From Cyprinodon diabolis (Eukaryota > Chordata > Actinopteri > Cyprinodontiformes > Cyprinodontidae): DNA of 64,000 nucleotides. The notes under the pieces were generated by a model. The model ran no database searches, was not told where the DNA came from, and saw only the letters and a list, made by a program, of their open reading frames with translations. The position numbers and the translations under genes were made by a program. Shown here piece by piece: positions 22,992 through 37,299 of this stretch; position 1 is the first letter of the stretch, and every line of letters starts with the position of its first letter. The stretch spans positions 6,366,052 through 6,430,051 of the forward strand of contig CM060080.1 of assembly GCA_030533445.1 (NCBI GenBank), in the 5' to 3' direction.

Positions 22992-23499
22992 ACTGATTTC
23001 ATTTCACGTTGTCTTGACCCCCATTTTGGAATTGCTGGATCTGGCCCTGAATGGTAGCAGTCTCACCACAGAATCCTTATTCTTCTGTCTCCCCCTTCTT
23101 TTGAAATATTGAGGCATCTTGGCCTTCGACTGAAGGAACAAGCATTAAACAGGAGGGATCTCGCTACAGCTATGGAGGTGAAGAGTTGTCAGGACAAGTT
23201 CCACATCAGCCTTACAGTCCAGCAAATTCCTGATAGTTAGCAATTGGTAATTTTGCTTTCTCACTTGAGGGAGTTCACTTTCCTTTCCCTTTCCCAAATT
23301 TTACCAGCCATGTCACTGATGCAACCCTTTGTTATGCCATATGCCATGATCATACTTTTGGACAGTGGGAACCAGTGTCCATATTTCATCCTGATAGGAT
23401 GATCAGAGAAGAAAACGAGCTTTGGTGAATAACAGCTGGGGGACTTCTGCAGCCCCCCTTTTTCAGCCAAAGCAGTCACATGGAAGTCACAGAGGTGTG
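22992..23499. other. No recognised feature
   Basis: Mixed-composition sequence. Reading frames around 23100-23480 on either strand do not match any family I recognise. Confidence 0.35.
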
Positions 23500-23699
23500 A
23501 CCAACCACCACCCCCCTCTGTGAGGACAGAGAAAACCAGAGAGCACACAGGATTCTTTCTCTCTTTTTGCCTATCTCTTTTGCTCTTCTGCTGATGCACC
23601 TCTCTCCTGGTCCCTTCTGCTCCTGCGCTCAAAGCTGGGGCCAACTGTGGCCCACAGTGGAGATGCTGGCCCCAGGGATGAGTCAGAACTCTTCAGAAC

Positions 23700-23930
23700 C
23701 TAACTGCTACAAACAGAACTTTTGCAACACATTTCTCTTGAGTTTCAGAACTTACAGAGCCAAACTGGATAAGAACCATATCCTTGGGGGTGAGACTGAG
23801 AGGACCCCTGCTGTGAGACTGAGACAAAGGAACCCCTGACAGCAGAGCTGCAAAAACTGGATGAAACTCAAGCTTTCCAAATGGACATGGAAAAAGGTTT
23901 GCAGGTCTGATTAGGGACAGAACAAGCAAT
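23700..23930 (-). repeat. Dispersed repeat shared with 44085-44250 (opposite strand)
   Basis: On the minus strand it contains cagacctgcaaacctttttc then 'ccatgtccatttggaaagct' and 'catccagttttt'. 44088-44140 carries the same words on the plus strand. The translations share RPANLFPC. The family is not recognised; a retroelement UTR or LTR is possible. Confidence 0.6.
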
Positions 23931-25599
23931 GTGTCTTTTGATGATGCTAATCATATCGTGTGTTTACTGCTGAACGCTAATTGATGCTAAAGAATGGACT
24001 GCATGCTACGCTATGCTACAGGAATATGTGTTGAGCTGTTGCTAAAGCTTAGACAAGCTTTATTCACTAAGGATTTAAACACTGATATAACGTTAGTGTT
24101 CATATGTTCCTCAAATGCTCATTACATTTCCATTACCAAGTATGACCAAGAGTCATTTAGTGGAAGCCTGATGTCTATTGGTTCTTGATTAAGCAAATCA
24201 TTTAATAAAACATTATTTGGCCAAATAATGTTTTATTTACCTCATGGATTTGCGTTGTGAATTGGTCTGAAAACATTCCAATTTCTTTAAAATTAGTGAA
24301 AAGCTAATTTGATCACATCCCAAATTCTTCCAGATAAACTTTGGTTTCAAACACAGAATCCATCTTAAACTGTAACATGGTTTTCAACCGTTTCCCCTTC
24401 CTCTTTGTACATAGTAGTTAGTTTATTTTAATTGAGTTTTACTAGTCTTAGTTGAGAGTGTTAAACTGGAATACGTTTGACGTGGAGCTGAATGATTTTT
24501 GTTAATAAAATCGTATATTTTGAACAGAAGTTGTGGTGAATTTATTCCATATGTGTACAGAAATAACTGTTTGACCATGATTAGTGCTCGAATCACCCTT
24601 TCATTTATTGTTCTAACACACAGTTAGTAGGACTGTGTGTCATAAACAGTATATAACAGCTGAAATAATATCTGATTAAATAAGATATTTTACCACCCCT
24701 ACAGGGGAGGGCAATAAACATCTTAAAGTATCAGAAACATAAATTTCCAGCGGGCTGGGAATAGAATTTACCTATAGAATCACAACACCTTTAATACTAG
24801 AATTCCAAGTATTTTCAGTTTCTAACTCCCTCTACTCAAGTAAATTGCCTCACCCACTCCCTGCTGCATGCACCTGCCCTCCCCTGCTATCTCACTTCTG
24901 AATTTTGCAGCCACCTTGCTAACTGTCCCTTTTGTGTTGCAAACCCCCTCTCATACTACTACCCCTTGTACATGAGATTGCAGAAAGCCTGAAAAACTTA
25001 GCAACAGAACAGGAGTGTGTTTCAACCTGCTTTTTGCAGTAACATATCGATTAGTCATATCTAAAACGTTTATTAAGGCAAACCTGAACACCCGATTTCA
25101 TATGTGATTTGGTTCCTCAGCTGAAAAAAATCCAAACCCATGCTTTTCCACCAAGGCAAGGCAGCGTCTGCTTATATTGTTCATTGACGAGCAAACCAAT
25201 TTCTCAATGAACTTGTGACTGGCAGGTGAAATTGTCAATCATCTACATCCCACAACAAAACATGGCAAAGCGCATTTACGGTTTAACAGTTAAACCAGTT
25301 GTTAGTGTGCAGAGCGTTAATATTCTGAGCTGTCATTGAAAGCACCATAAGTATGCATACTGTATGCTTACACAGAAGTTCAACGGGATGCTAAGCAGAG
25401 CTGAATGACAGCATCAGAATGTTTAGCAAAACAACAAAAAGCAAAATAATTTGGCGTGTTTTCCAAACATGTTGTGTTGTGTATGTTGTGTAATGTTTGC
25501 AAAGTGTGCAACTTACACAGTGGGATCAAGATTTTTTATTTTTCTAGTGCATTTGAAATAATTTAGCCTCACTAATTTTGTGAAAAACTTCAGAAGACT
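23931..25599. other. No gene recognised (intronic)
   Basis: AT-rich unique-looking DNA, apart from the short palindrome at 24204-24237. Confidence 0.4.
24204..24237. repeat. 34-bp perfect palindrome without spacer
   Basis: aataaaacattatttgg is directly followed by its reverse complement. It includes AATAAA in both directions. Confidence 0.9.
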
Positions 25600-25925
25600 C
25601 AGGTGGAGGGATCAACAACTGCCTGGATCACTGATTATCATTTTGTGGCATGGTGTGGAAACAATGATCTGATCCTGAATGTGAACAAAGCAATAGATGA
25701 TTGTAGATTTTAGAAGAAAAGAACAATTTGAGTCCTATTAATATCATGGGAGAAGAAGTGGAAGGGTTGGACGACTATAAATACCTTGGTGTTCACAACA
25801 AACTCCACTGCAGATGCACCAGTCAATCTATCTACAAAAAGCAAAAGAGCAGACTGTACATTCTGTTAATAAATCTGATTTTTAATTCTGGTTTATTGAA
25901 ACATTTAATTTAGATTTGTGATTAA
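25600..25925 (+). pseudogene. LINE reverse transcriptase C-terminal remnant
   Basis: Plus-strand frames read VAWCGNNDLILNVNKA-like sequence (about 25650-25690), then SPINIMGEEVEGLDDYKYLG (25728-25787) and KKQKSRLYILL. This is the part of a fish LINE reverse transcriptase after the catalytic YxDD motif: 'LxLNVxKTKE..DFRR', 'I.G..VE.V..YKYLG', 'KK.QSRLY.LR'. It has frameshifts and is truncated at both ends. A minus-strand fragment of a similar element lies at 43330-43680. Confidence 0.75.
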
Positions 25926-26049
25926 TAAAGTATTTCTGAACCTAGCCGCGACTCTAAGAGGAGAACCTCTCCTCACTGGGAGCAGTCATTGGTCCCAACA
26001 AGTACCTATAGATTGTCCCTACCAGGAAACAAATACAAGGCCATGGAAA

Positions 26050-26215
26050 CAAATTTGTGTATATGTGTGTGTTTATGTTTGGCCATATTTTGTCGCCTTG
26101 TGGGCACAAGTTCCAAGAAATATGCTCCCCATTAGGTCAAGTTATCATCTTGGAGTGGGGGTTAGATTTAGGACTAAAGTTTGATTTGAGTTTAGGTTAG
26201 GTTTAGGGCTAAAGG
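26050..26215 (+). repeat. GGTTAGG-rich interspersed repeat, left half of a split copy
   Basis: A GTGT run, 'gtcgccttgtgggcacaag', 'ccccattaggtcaagttatc' and 'ttaggttaggtttagggcta' run up to a sudden break at about 26216. The family continues at 27225. Confidence 0.65.
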
Positions 26216-27186
26216 GCATGTTATACTCGCGCAATAGTGTGTCGCAGTGAGCTTGTTGTGGGTATGATGCTGATATTTTTGATTTAGGCCCAATTTTGAA
26301 TCATGGTCTGCGCTATGGTATTCCACGCCACAACGCTAGAAGGACAATCATGAACTAGCTATGAGGCGGTGAGGGAGTGGAAAAACACAAGGGGAAAGTT
26401 TTCTCGACAACGGGGTACATGAGGGCGAAAAAGAGCGGGGATCCATCCATCCATCCATCCATCCATCCATCCATCTTATTCTGCTTATCTGGTGTCGGGT
26501 TGCGGGGGTAGCAGCTTCATTAGGGAGGCCCTGATGTCCCTCTCCCCAGCCACTTGGGCCAGTTCCTCCAGGGAAAAACCAAGGTGCTCCCAGGCCAGCC
26601 GAGAAACATAGTCCCTCCAGCGTTTCCAGGGTCTCCCCCTGGGCCTCCTCCCAGTGGGATGTGCCTGGCACACCTTAGCAGGGAGACGTCCAGGAGGCAT
26701 CCTGACCAGATGCCTGAGCCACCTCAACTGGCTCCTCTCGATGTGGAGGAGCAGCGGCTCTACTCTGAGTCCTCCCCAGATGACTGAGCTCCTCACCCTA
26801 TCTCTAAGGGAGAGCCCAGACACACTACGGAGAAAACTCATGTCAGCCGCTTTTATCCGGGATCTCGAAATGAGGGTAGGAACGTAGATTGACCGGTAAA
26901 TAGAGAGCTTTGCTTTTTGGCTCAGCTCTCTCTTCATCACAACAGACCGGTACAGCGCATGCAAGAGCGGGGATCCATGTTGCAAAAGGGTCCCACCGTT
27001 CTCGCACATCTCGCTCTTCCAGCTGGTCCCTCTTCACAAGTCGTTTTCCACAGCGACGGTCATACAAACAAAACAAGCTGGTAAGGTATCAAACAGGAAA
27101 TATGCATAGTGTAGAGCGGATGTAGAATTGACCAATCAGAGGCCTTCTTGGAGAGGTGTACCTCTGGGGGCCGGTGGTATATCAAC
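26216..27186. mobile_element. Inserted element of uncertain class, itself split by a LINE
   Basis: It interrupts the GGTTAGG-rich repeat. Near the left end is 'agtgtgtcgcagtgag' (about 26236) and near the right end the inverse 'aactgcgacacacatg' (about 27190), suggesting imperfect inverted termini. Removing the 516-bp LINE leaves about 450 bp, including a coding-like block (27076-26960, minus strand) shared with 17390-17505. A non-autonomous Harbinger-like element is one possibility. The exact ends and target duplication were not resolved. Confidence 0.5.
26447..26962 (-). mobile_element. 5'-truncated LINE insertion with 16-bp target duplication
   Basis: The minus-strand frame encodes the ORF2 C-terminus: HALYRSVVMKRELSQKAKLS then IYRSIYVPTL, MSFLRSVSGLSLRDRVRSS, LLLHIERSQLRWLRHLVRMP, PTGRRPRGRPWKRWRDYVSR and a final LLPPQPDTR stop. 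A 3' tail of about seven (GGAT) units follows. The direct repeats aagagcggggatccat at 26431-26446 and 26963-26978 are identical. This is the usual target-primed insertion product: 5' truncated, simple-repeat tail, long TSD. It is an RTE/Rex-like fish LINE by motif memory. The reading frame is open to its stop, so the insertion is fairly young. Confidence 0.93.
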
Positions 27187-27189
27187 ATT

Positions 27190-27375
27190 AACTGCGACAC
27201 ACATGCAAATGACCTGGTTTCTGATAATAAGCCAGCCTGAAGTATGTATTGGTAATAGCTAGGGTAAGGTTCAGAGTTAGGCCATACAACTGAATACAAT
27301 ATGAATGGCATTCAACGGAAAGACTCCACAAGGATAGTGCAAGGATAGTGTGTCACAATGTGGGCATGTGTGTGT
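27190..27375 (+). repeat. GGTTAGG-rich interspersed repeat, right half of a split copy
   Basis: 'gtatgtattggtaatagcta', 'ggttcagagttaggccatac', 'gtgtcacaatgtgggcatgt' and a TGTGTG tail complete the repeat started at 26050. Confidence 0.6.
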
Positions 27376-28779
27376 GAAGATTATATGTCCTGTGGGAGGC
27401 TGTTTCCACTGCGTTTGTTCTGTCAGTCTTGATAAAGTCAGGGATATATCTGCTTTAGAACAAAGAGACACTACTCAGCAGCATCTCAGTAACTTTCCTT
27501 TTTTTTCTCCGTTCTAGCTCTGTATCTTGTCTCTCTAGAGACTCCCTCATCTTCCCAGGAATGCTGTCTGAGTGAAACCTGACACTAAGTCTCTCTCACA
27601 TGCAGAATCAACTTGCAGTCTAAAGCAGAACTAAAAGTAGTTTGACGTTGAGCAGAGAGCCAAAGTCAGACCAAGGGTGGTTTGAAGCCTGTTTCAAAAG
27701 AGAATGAATATGAGAATGAAAAAAATCACAGCAGTAACATCATTGAAATAAATATGCAATTAATTGGAAGATTTTCTGAAAATTTTTTTATTTTTAAATG
27801 AGCATAATAGGAAGTGCCTTCAGACATTTCCTCTTTAAATAAATTGATATTTAAAATAGTTAAAAAATGGAACATATTATTGCAACAAGAAGCTGATTTG
27901 GTTTAGTTGCCATTGGATTCATGTTTTATGATTAAACCAAGGAGGCAAAGCAATTACTGACGACACTTTAGATACATTAGAGATCGTTAAAAAAAATCAA
28001 CCTCTAGTTCCCCTTTCTTTTAGCTTTGTATATTCTGTAAGAAGGAGAAAAAAGCATCCTAGAAAAAAAGACACTTTCCCCCCCACACTTGACAAAATTG
28101 CTCTGTTCACAGCCTTTCATTTTCCTCATTTGGTGGATAAGATGAATCTGTAGGGAGAAAAAGGTCTGATGTTCAAATTGCATTAGATAATTTTCATGTA
28201 TGACTGCCTTTTTGCTGATTTTTCAGCTTTGTGCTTATTAATATGGATACCAAATTAAAGTTATGATTGCTTGTTGATTTTCTTTTCTCCATGCTATTCT
28301 CCTCCCCTGCTCTTATCTCCATCTTTCTTCTCTTCCCCGCACCCTCTTCATTATTAGCTCTTCTGCTTTGTAAGACATTTATCCTAAGAGTTTCTTTCGT
28401 GCCTTTTAATATACATATTTTGATAAAGTGTATTTTCCGTACAGATACAAATTTAAGATGGAGATCTCTGTTTTTATTAACCAAGACAAAAACATCTTTC
28501 TCATTGTAGAGTAATTGCTTTAAAAAACGCACTGAGAATACCAAGACTGTGTAACACTATCCTGGCATGCATAACCCACAGTACTGTATACTGTTAGAAC
28601 CCCTGTATGGTTCTTTAACAATTACCCAAAGGAAATACCTGAACAAATGTTTCTCTTTGCCAACACCATTAATTTATGGAACCCTTTCTCAGTTCAGTTG
28701 AAATAAGCGCAAGCAAGTGAGCCATGCTAGCCAAGAGTCATACTTGTGTGTTTTAATTCACTGTGACTCACAGTGAATT
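27376..28779. other. No recognised feature (intronic)
   Basis: AT-rich DNA with a pyrimidine-rich tract at 28270-28370. No exon or element could be supported. Confidence 0.4.
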
Positions 28780-29300
28780 AAATTAAATTCAGTTTATTTC
28801 TGTAGCGCCAATTCACAACACATGTCATCACTTTACAATTCAACCAGATCATACAGTCAGATAAATTCAAAGTGTTCTATCTAAGGAAAACCAGTTGATT
28901 GCATTGACTCATTGACTCTTCAGCAATCCCTCACACTAAGCATGCTTGTAGCAACAGTGGAGAGGAAAAACTCACTTTTAACAGGAAGAAACCTCCAGCA
29001 GAACCAGGCTCAGTGTGAGCGGCAATCTGCTGAGGCCGACTGGGGTTCAAGGAGACAGAAGCAGAGATACAAAAAGCACCTGTAAAAGGAAGCCCCGTCC
29101 AGGAAACACAGCCAGGCCGACGAGCTCTGAGCCAGCTCCCATGTCAGAGGATAAAGAGAGCACATCGAGCCAGTCACAGTCAGAGAAACAGGACTAAACT
29201 GAAAAAAGGCCGATCTCCAACATCTCTTAGCAAAGGTGTTGATGGCAGCAGCACAGCTGATATTTCTCTCCAGGATGGAGTCACAGCCAAACAGGAACAG
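28780..29300 (-). mobile_element. L2-type LINE 3' untranslated region, reverse copy
   Basis: The plus strand begins aattaaattcagtttatttc, then 'gcgccaattcacaacacatg', 'aggaaaaccagttgattgca', 'ggagaggaaaaactcactt', 'gaaacctccagcagaaccag', 'gctcccatgtcagagg'. It is the exact reverse order of 12720-13128. Confidence 0.8.
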
Positions 29301-30124
29301 ACCAGATGAAGCTACTATGAGAAAAAGCAGAGAGAGCAGAACGTTAGAGATTGAAGTAACAGATTCTGCAGAGTGGAAGAATAGAAATATAAGTGAGATC
29401 TTTTAATCCAACCTAAGGGCTAATAACAAGTCACGAAACATAAAACCAAAAGCACATTATCTAAGGTGAATATAAACTTATGAACAAATCCCTTCCTGTG
29501 AGGTGTAGTATGCGACTGACTGACACAGCACTGTACCGGTGCAATCCATAGGAGGTGGATTGCCTGTTGAGACGGACAGAAGGACTTGAAGACCTTCAAT
29601 GCAACACCAAGCTTGACTCACTCGGCCTTGAGTTTTGCTTTTGTACTGGAGCTTAAATAAATCTTTATTTTTGCTTTACATTCCTGTGTAATGGTTGAAT
29701 ATCTGGGTCCCTCTAGTGAAACTTCACAGGGAAGTGGAGAAGGCTCAGTCACTCATATAAATCAGAAAGTGATTTGTTTGCATTGCCACTGAGTCAACAT
29801 TTAAGAACCTATGGGACACAAAGAGAGCAGTTGCTAAGGAAATATTCGCTATATAATCCTGTGTTGGAGGTGATAGGGATTCACTTACGTACAGCACACA
29901 TTTTTGACATAATTCTGTCATTGTCCTCAGAGGAAATGGCCCATGAGTTGCACTTGGAGACCCCGGTCTATAGGATGTTTTTTTTTTTTTTTTTTCCAAA
30001 CACAACTTGAATCAGCTTTTATGCAATGGAAAGGTATCTCATTAGATTTAGAGCAACATTATAAAGCATGTATTTTGTGTATGCTATTAAACCAAAAACA
30101 AAATCCCCCCTGTACTACATTACT
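29301..30124. other. No gene recognised
   Basis: Unique-looking sequence with a poly-T run of 17 at about 29980. No bounded element was seen. Confidence 0.4.
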
Positions 30125-30560
30125 AGCCTGATAAACCAGACTAAATGTGAGATTAAATGTGTAATTTAGTCTGGCCCCGATGAATGAGACATCGGTGTCT
30201 CATCATTGTTGATGAGAACAACCCGTTGTTTTTCAAACCATGTCTTCGCCTATTGGCCAACACTCTGACCAATTAGCATGACTGAAAGCTGGTGGGGGAG
30301 TGTAAACAAACAGCCTGTCGGTAAAACAGCGAATACGTCCTTCCTAGAAATGTATGAGCGGAGAGCCTATTCCTGCTCAAGTTTCAACGAAAACCCCAAG
30401 TCTAATCCTTCAAAAACTGATTCTAAAGCTGAGTCAAACAGGAACTGTTTAACAGTTGATGTCATCTTCCTTGTTATGCTTTCTCCAGTGTCGTGCAGCT
30501 TTGTTGTCACGCCTTCAAAACCCCGCCCGCTTTGCATCCAGAAATTCAAAACACATCTCT
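30125..30560 (+). repeat. Possible DNA-transposon-derived segment
   Basis: It begins 'gcctgataaaccagactaaa' and has 'aatttagtctggccccgatg', 'cgcctattggccaacactct' and coding-like, stop-poor sequence to 30560. It resembles non-autonomous fish elements with AGTCTGG-type ends, but I could not pair the termini. Its right side meets the hAT target duplication at 30566. Confidence 0.35.
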
Positions 30561-30573
30561 GCATTGTGACTGG

Positions 30574-33267
<2,694 letters not shown>

Positions 33268-33275
33268 GAGACTGG

Positions 33276-35039
33276 CCCACCAGTTCTAGGGCCTGGGGCA
33301 TTGATCGAGGCTAGACCACCCGCAGACAAAAATGATTTTGGCTGCTGGCGGGTGGGTTAGTTTATTAGGCTACTATATTACCATAATAAACAAAGGAAAT
33401 AATAAAATTAAAATACAACCTTTTGAATAGTTTTAAGATGCTATTTAGATTAAGGGCATTAAAATGTATTCTTTTTAGGAAATTTTGGTTCTTTTTAATG
33501 TTGTAGCTATTTTGTTGATAATGATTGTTTACCCATTATGTGTAAGTCCTACATTGGAATCATCGTCCAGTCTTTTTGTAAAATATTATTTCTCGTTTTT
33601 TACATACAGGAAATGCTAAGAAAGATACATTGGTTAATCTTATTTCTTGTTGAAGTTGTTAGCTTCCAGCTCTTTGGACAACTGAATTAGCTCCCTTAAA
33701 TGCCTTGGCAAGTTACATAGAAATAAACCTAAATTGAAATAAAATGGAAGACTGTTCTTAAAAACATTCTTAAGCCCCTTTAATGTTTATTCTCATAATT
33801 TTTGTATTTTTTTTATTCATGCCATGGTTATTTCTGGGGGTTTTCGCTGCGATGTTTATCACTAGCCGTTTATCATTGTTGACAATTTACACATTTATTT
33901 GTTTCATTTTCCTCCTGTCCTTCATTCTTTACTTAATCAATTTACTTTTTCTTTCTTTTCCTCTTCCTTCTTTGGGCTTTTCTGTCCTCAGGCCACTGCT
34001 TCTCAGTCCATCCTTGCATGAAGATTGACTGGGGCATGAATATATCACAACTACCCATCCATGCCTCCCCCTCCCTCCGCTCTCCTATTTTACCAAGATC
34101 CCTCTCTCAGCACTTATCTCAAAGTTTGAATCTCATGCATTTTAATCAACACGTCTATCTTGTGCTGAAACCCTCAGCCCCCACCCCCCCTTGACTTTGC
34201 ATCAGTGGCATCTTTCACACAAACAACAAGAAAACATCAGCACTCATCTTCTTCACCTCCAACTCCATGTCCCCTTTTTAAATCAATATTTGCCATCAGC
34301 AGATAAATTGTGTAATTTCCTCACCATTAGGGGATGTGACGCTGACATATTTACTTTCTACTTGTTTTTTTTTTTTTGGCCACTCATTCCTTGTTTTTGT
34401 GGTGTGGCTATTACCTATCTGAAGGGGATGGATGGCCATGAGTTGGAGAGCAATACCATCTCCATCAGAAATACTGATATTGAAAAATGGCTACCACCTT
34501 TCTGATGGCAGCACAGCAACACCACATACACCCCACAAACACACAGAATTTTTCTAAAGTCAAGGCATTAAGATATTGCAACAGGCATAGGTGTTAATGA
34601 TAAAAAAAAGAGAAAAGTAGTATCAAATAGTTATTGATGCAGAAAATGTAAAAAAGAAAAGAAAAGGAGACCGTAAAAAGAGGTGAGGGAACTTTAGTTA
34701 GGATTATCCTTGATTGAAGATGAGTGGGTCTTTTTTACCCTTGCAATACCTGCCTGTTGTGTGTCAGAGCTAACTGTGATTCAAGATGTGAGTCCGGTGG
34801 GTAAGCGCCGCCTTCTGTAACTCAAAGCAACTTCTCTGATCCGTGTAAGACTACAATTTCTGTCAAAATCTGCTGTCATGTCTCATGGTTATTTAATACA
34901 TATACATTATGAAATGTTATTTAAAGAGTGTCCAGAGTGACCTCTTCTCAGGAAAAGAACTAGTGAGAGAAAGCTTCAAGCTGTAATCACAGAGCTTTCC
35001 TTAACACTTGGGTAAATAAAAAAACAAGATTAAAATATT
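33276..35039. other. No gene recognised (intronic)
   Basis: AT-rich sequence with pyrimidine-rich parts at 33900-34150. Short ORFs here look fortuitous. No bounded element was identified. Confidence 0.4.
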
Positions 35040-36297
35040 ACAAGATCTTCTCCTGGTCTCTGGGTCAGTTGTTCAGTTATTCCTCTGCTTTAGTTATATT
35101 TATTTTCCTTTATTCCTCCTCCTTTAGTGATGACCTGTGTAATGAGTGCAGTATTATTGTAGCTTTGGAGGTGAGGGTGTCAGAGTTAGAATTACGGCTT
35201 TGGGCTATTGAACATCTAGCAGCTGTTAAGTGCCCGGAGCTACCAAGACCAGTGACACCTTCATGCAATTGGTACTCCAACTGCCCAGTTCACCACCAAC
35301 CCGTCCACTTTATTAACTGATTTCCCCCGGCTCAGTGACGCACCCACTGGGAAGCCAACTCTGGTAATTGGCTGCTCCATAGTCAGAAATATGGCATTAG
35401 AGACACCAGGAACCATAGTCAATGTTTGCCGGAAGCGAGAACATAAAATCCTACCCTAAACTGCTGGCTAATGATAAAGTTAGATACTGTAAGATTGTTA
35501 TTCACGCTGTCAGTAATGATATCCGGTTATGCCGATCATAGGTCACTAAAATTAGTGTTGCTTTGGTGAGTAGATTTACCACAACAATGTTGGACTCTGT
35601 AATATTCTCTCTTCCCCTCCCTGGTCTGACCAGTGATGACATGTTTAGCCGCAAGTAGTCATTCAACCGCCGGTTGTCTAATTGGTGTCCTGAAAACAAT
35701 GTGGGCTACATTAATAATTTGTAATCTTTTTGGGGAAAACCTGGTTTGATTCGGAGAGACGACATCCATCCCAATTTGGATGGTGCAGCTCTTCCTTCCA
35801 GGATTTTGGCCGAATTTAGTAGTCCTCCAAAACTCTGACAGCCAGGGGTACAGACCGGGAAGCAGAGTTATAGTTTATCACATCTCTGCAGCTTCTCTAC
35901 TGTAACCAACTCTATCCCATCCAGACTGTGTCTTGCCTACAACCAAAATCAAATACATTAGAAAAGGATTCCAAAGGATTCAGTCATGATAACCTAACAA
36001 AAATAAAAATAACTCCAATTGGGGAAAAAGTTAAAACGATTAAATGCCTTTTCTTTAACATTAGATCTCTTTCTTCAAAAAGTCTGTTATTTAATGACTT
36101 GAGTTGTGATAATTAAATCTATTTATGTTGCCTTAAAGAAACTTGGCTGCAGCAAAAGGATAATGTGAGCATAAATGAGGCAACTCCTTTTAGTTATTTA
36201 AATTTTCAAAAAAGGTTCTGGGTGAGGAGCAGAAGTAGCAACAGTCTTTCAGTCTGACTTGGTGATTACTCCACAGAGTAAGTATTAGAGTCTATAC
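35040..36297 (+). pseudogene. L2-type LINE: ORF1 esterase-like remnant and start of ORF2
   Basis: Plus-strand frames in order: 'CNECSIIVALEVRVSELELR' (35135-35195, coiled-coil-like start); 'TLVIGCSIVRNMALETPGTI' (about 35355-35415, the SGNH/GDSL-like block with the GxS nucleophile region); 'KIVIHAVSNDIRLC' (35494-35535); 'SDDMFSR' and, near 35740-35800, 'GLIRRDDIHPNLDGAALPSR', the C-terminal DxxH block. ORF2 then opens with 'IKCLFFNIRSLSSKSLLFND' (36038-36095) and 'LKETWLQQKDNVSINEATPF' (36130-36190), the N-terminus of the apurinic endonuclease. L2/CR1-clade LINEs of fish carry an esterase ORF1 followed by endonuclease-reverse transcriptase ORF2. Many stops and frameshifts are present, and the copy is interrupted at 36298 by a foldback MITE. 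Confidence 0.82.
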
Positions 36298-36600
36298 CAG
36301 TGGTCTCCAACCCTGGTCATCAAGATCTACTGTCCTACAGATTTTAGATGCATCCCTGCTTCAACAGAGCTTAATTAAATGAATGGCTTGAAAAGGTAAT
36401 CAATCATTTGATTCAGCTCCAACCCTGGTCATCAAGATCTACTGTCCTACAGATTTTAGATGCATCCCTGCTTCAACAGAGCTTAATTAAATGAATGGCT
36501 TGAAAAGGTAATCAATCATTTGATTCAGCTGTGTTGAAGCAGGGATGCATCTAAAATCTGTAGGACAGTAGATCTTGAGGACCGGGGTTGGAGACCACTG
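36298..36600. mobile_element. Foldback MITE with internal 112-bp tandem duplication
   Basis: Same family as 7634-7823: it starts cagtggtctccaaccctggt and ends ggttggagaccactg. The perfect 8-bp duplication gtctatac lies at 36290-36297 and 36601-36608. The left arm is present twice in tandem (36307-36418 and 36419-36530) with almost no differences, so the element has two left arms and one right arm. Confidence 0.92.
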
Positions 36601-36608
36601 GTCTATAC

Positions 36609-37299
36609 TATCTATACTAAGAAAATGAAAGAATATAACGATGTACATAATGTGCTTTAGTCTTTTGTTTTTATTTCAAATAGGGATTTACCTATTTGAT
36701 TTACCTCAGGGCCTTCTCTGAAATAATCATTAATTCAACCATAGAAAAACTTGGAACTTTGCAATGTAATTAGAAATAGGCCATAGAAGGTCTTATAACA
36801 CTGTCAAATAAATGTTATTCTAATCAACACAACTCAGTCCCAAATAATTTTAAGACATTGGCTTTAAGAAGCTTAAATATCACTACTACTATATTCAACT
36901 TTGGTCTAATTTAACATATTTAACCACAGACTGTGTTTAAGAAAGGTTTAACCAATAGACGTTACTTTAGAATTGTTCCATTTGCTCTGTTTACCCTTTT
37001 TGGAAGTAATATAATTGAAAATCTAATAATCTTGTTAGGAAATATAGTTATCCATTTCCAGCTATGTATCTTTCTAATAAAACTATGTCTTTACCCATCA
37101 AAAATTATCTTATTATAGTTGTGTTTCCTGTGAAACAAGGTTACATGTTACTTTTCACCTGTAAAAACAGTCCTAACTAAACAAAAATTGCAATTGTCTA
37201 CTTAACTTCCATCACCCGATATCTGTACGTTTTTACGTCACATTTTTTTCCACATCAAATATCACACTCATATCAAAGTTTAAACCTGCAGAAATCAAG
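36609..37299. other. No clear feature; possible LINE continuation
   Basis: Immediately after the MITE the L2 endonuclease frame is no longer recognisable. AT-rich sequence follows. Confidence 0.35.

Noticed and set aside
29015..29197. 60-codon hydrophilic frame
   Set aside because: It lies inside the conserved non-coding L2 3' region and is an accident of that repeat.
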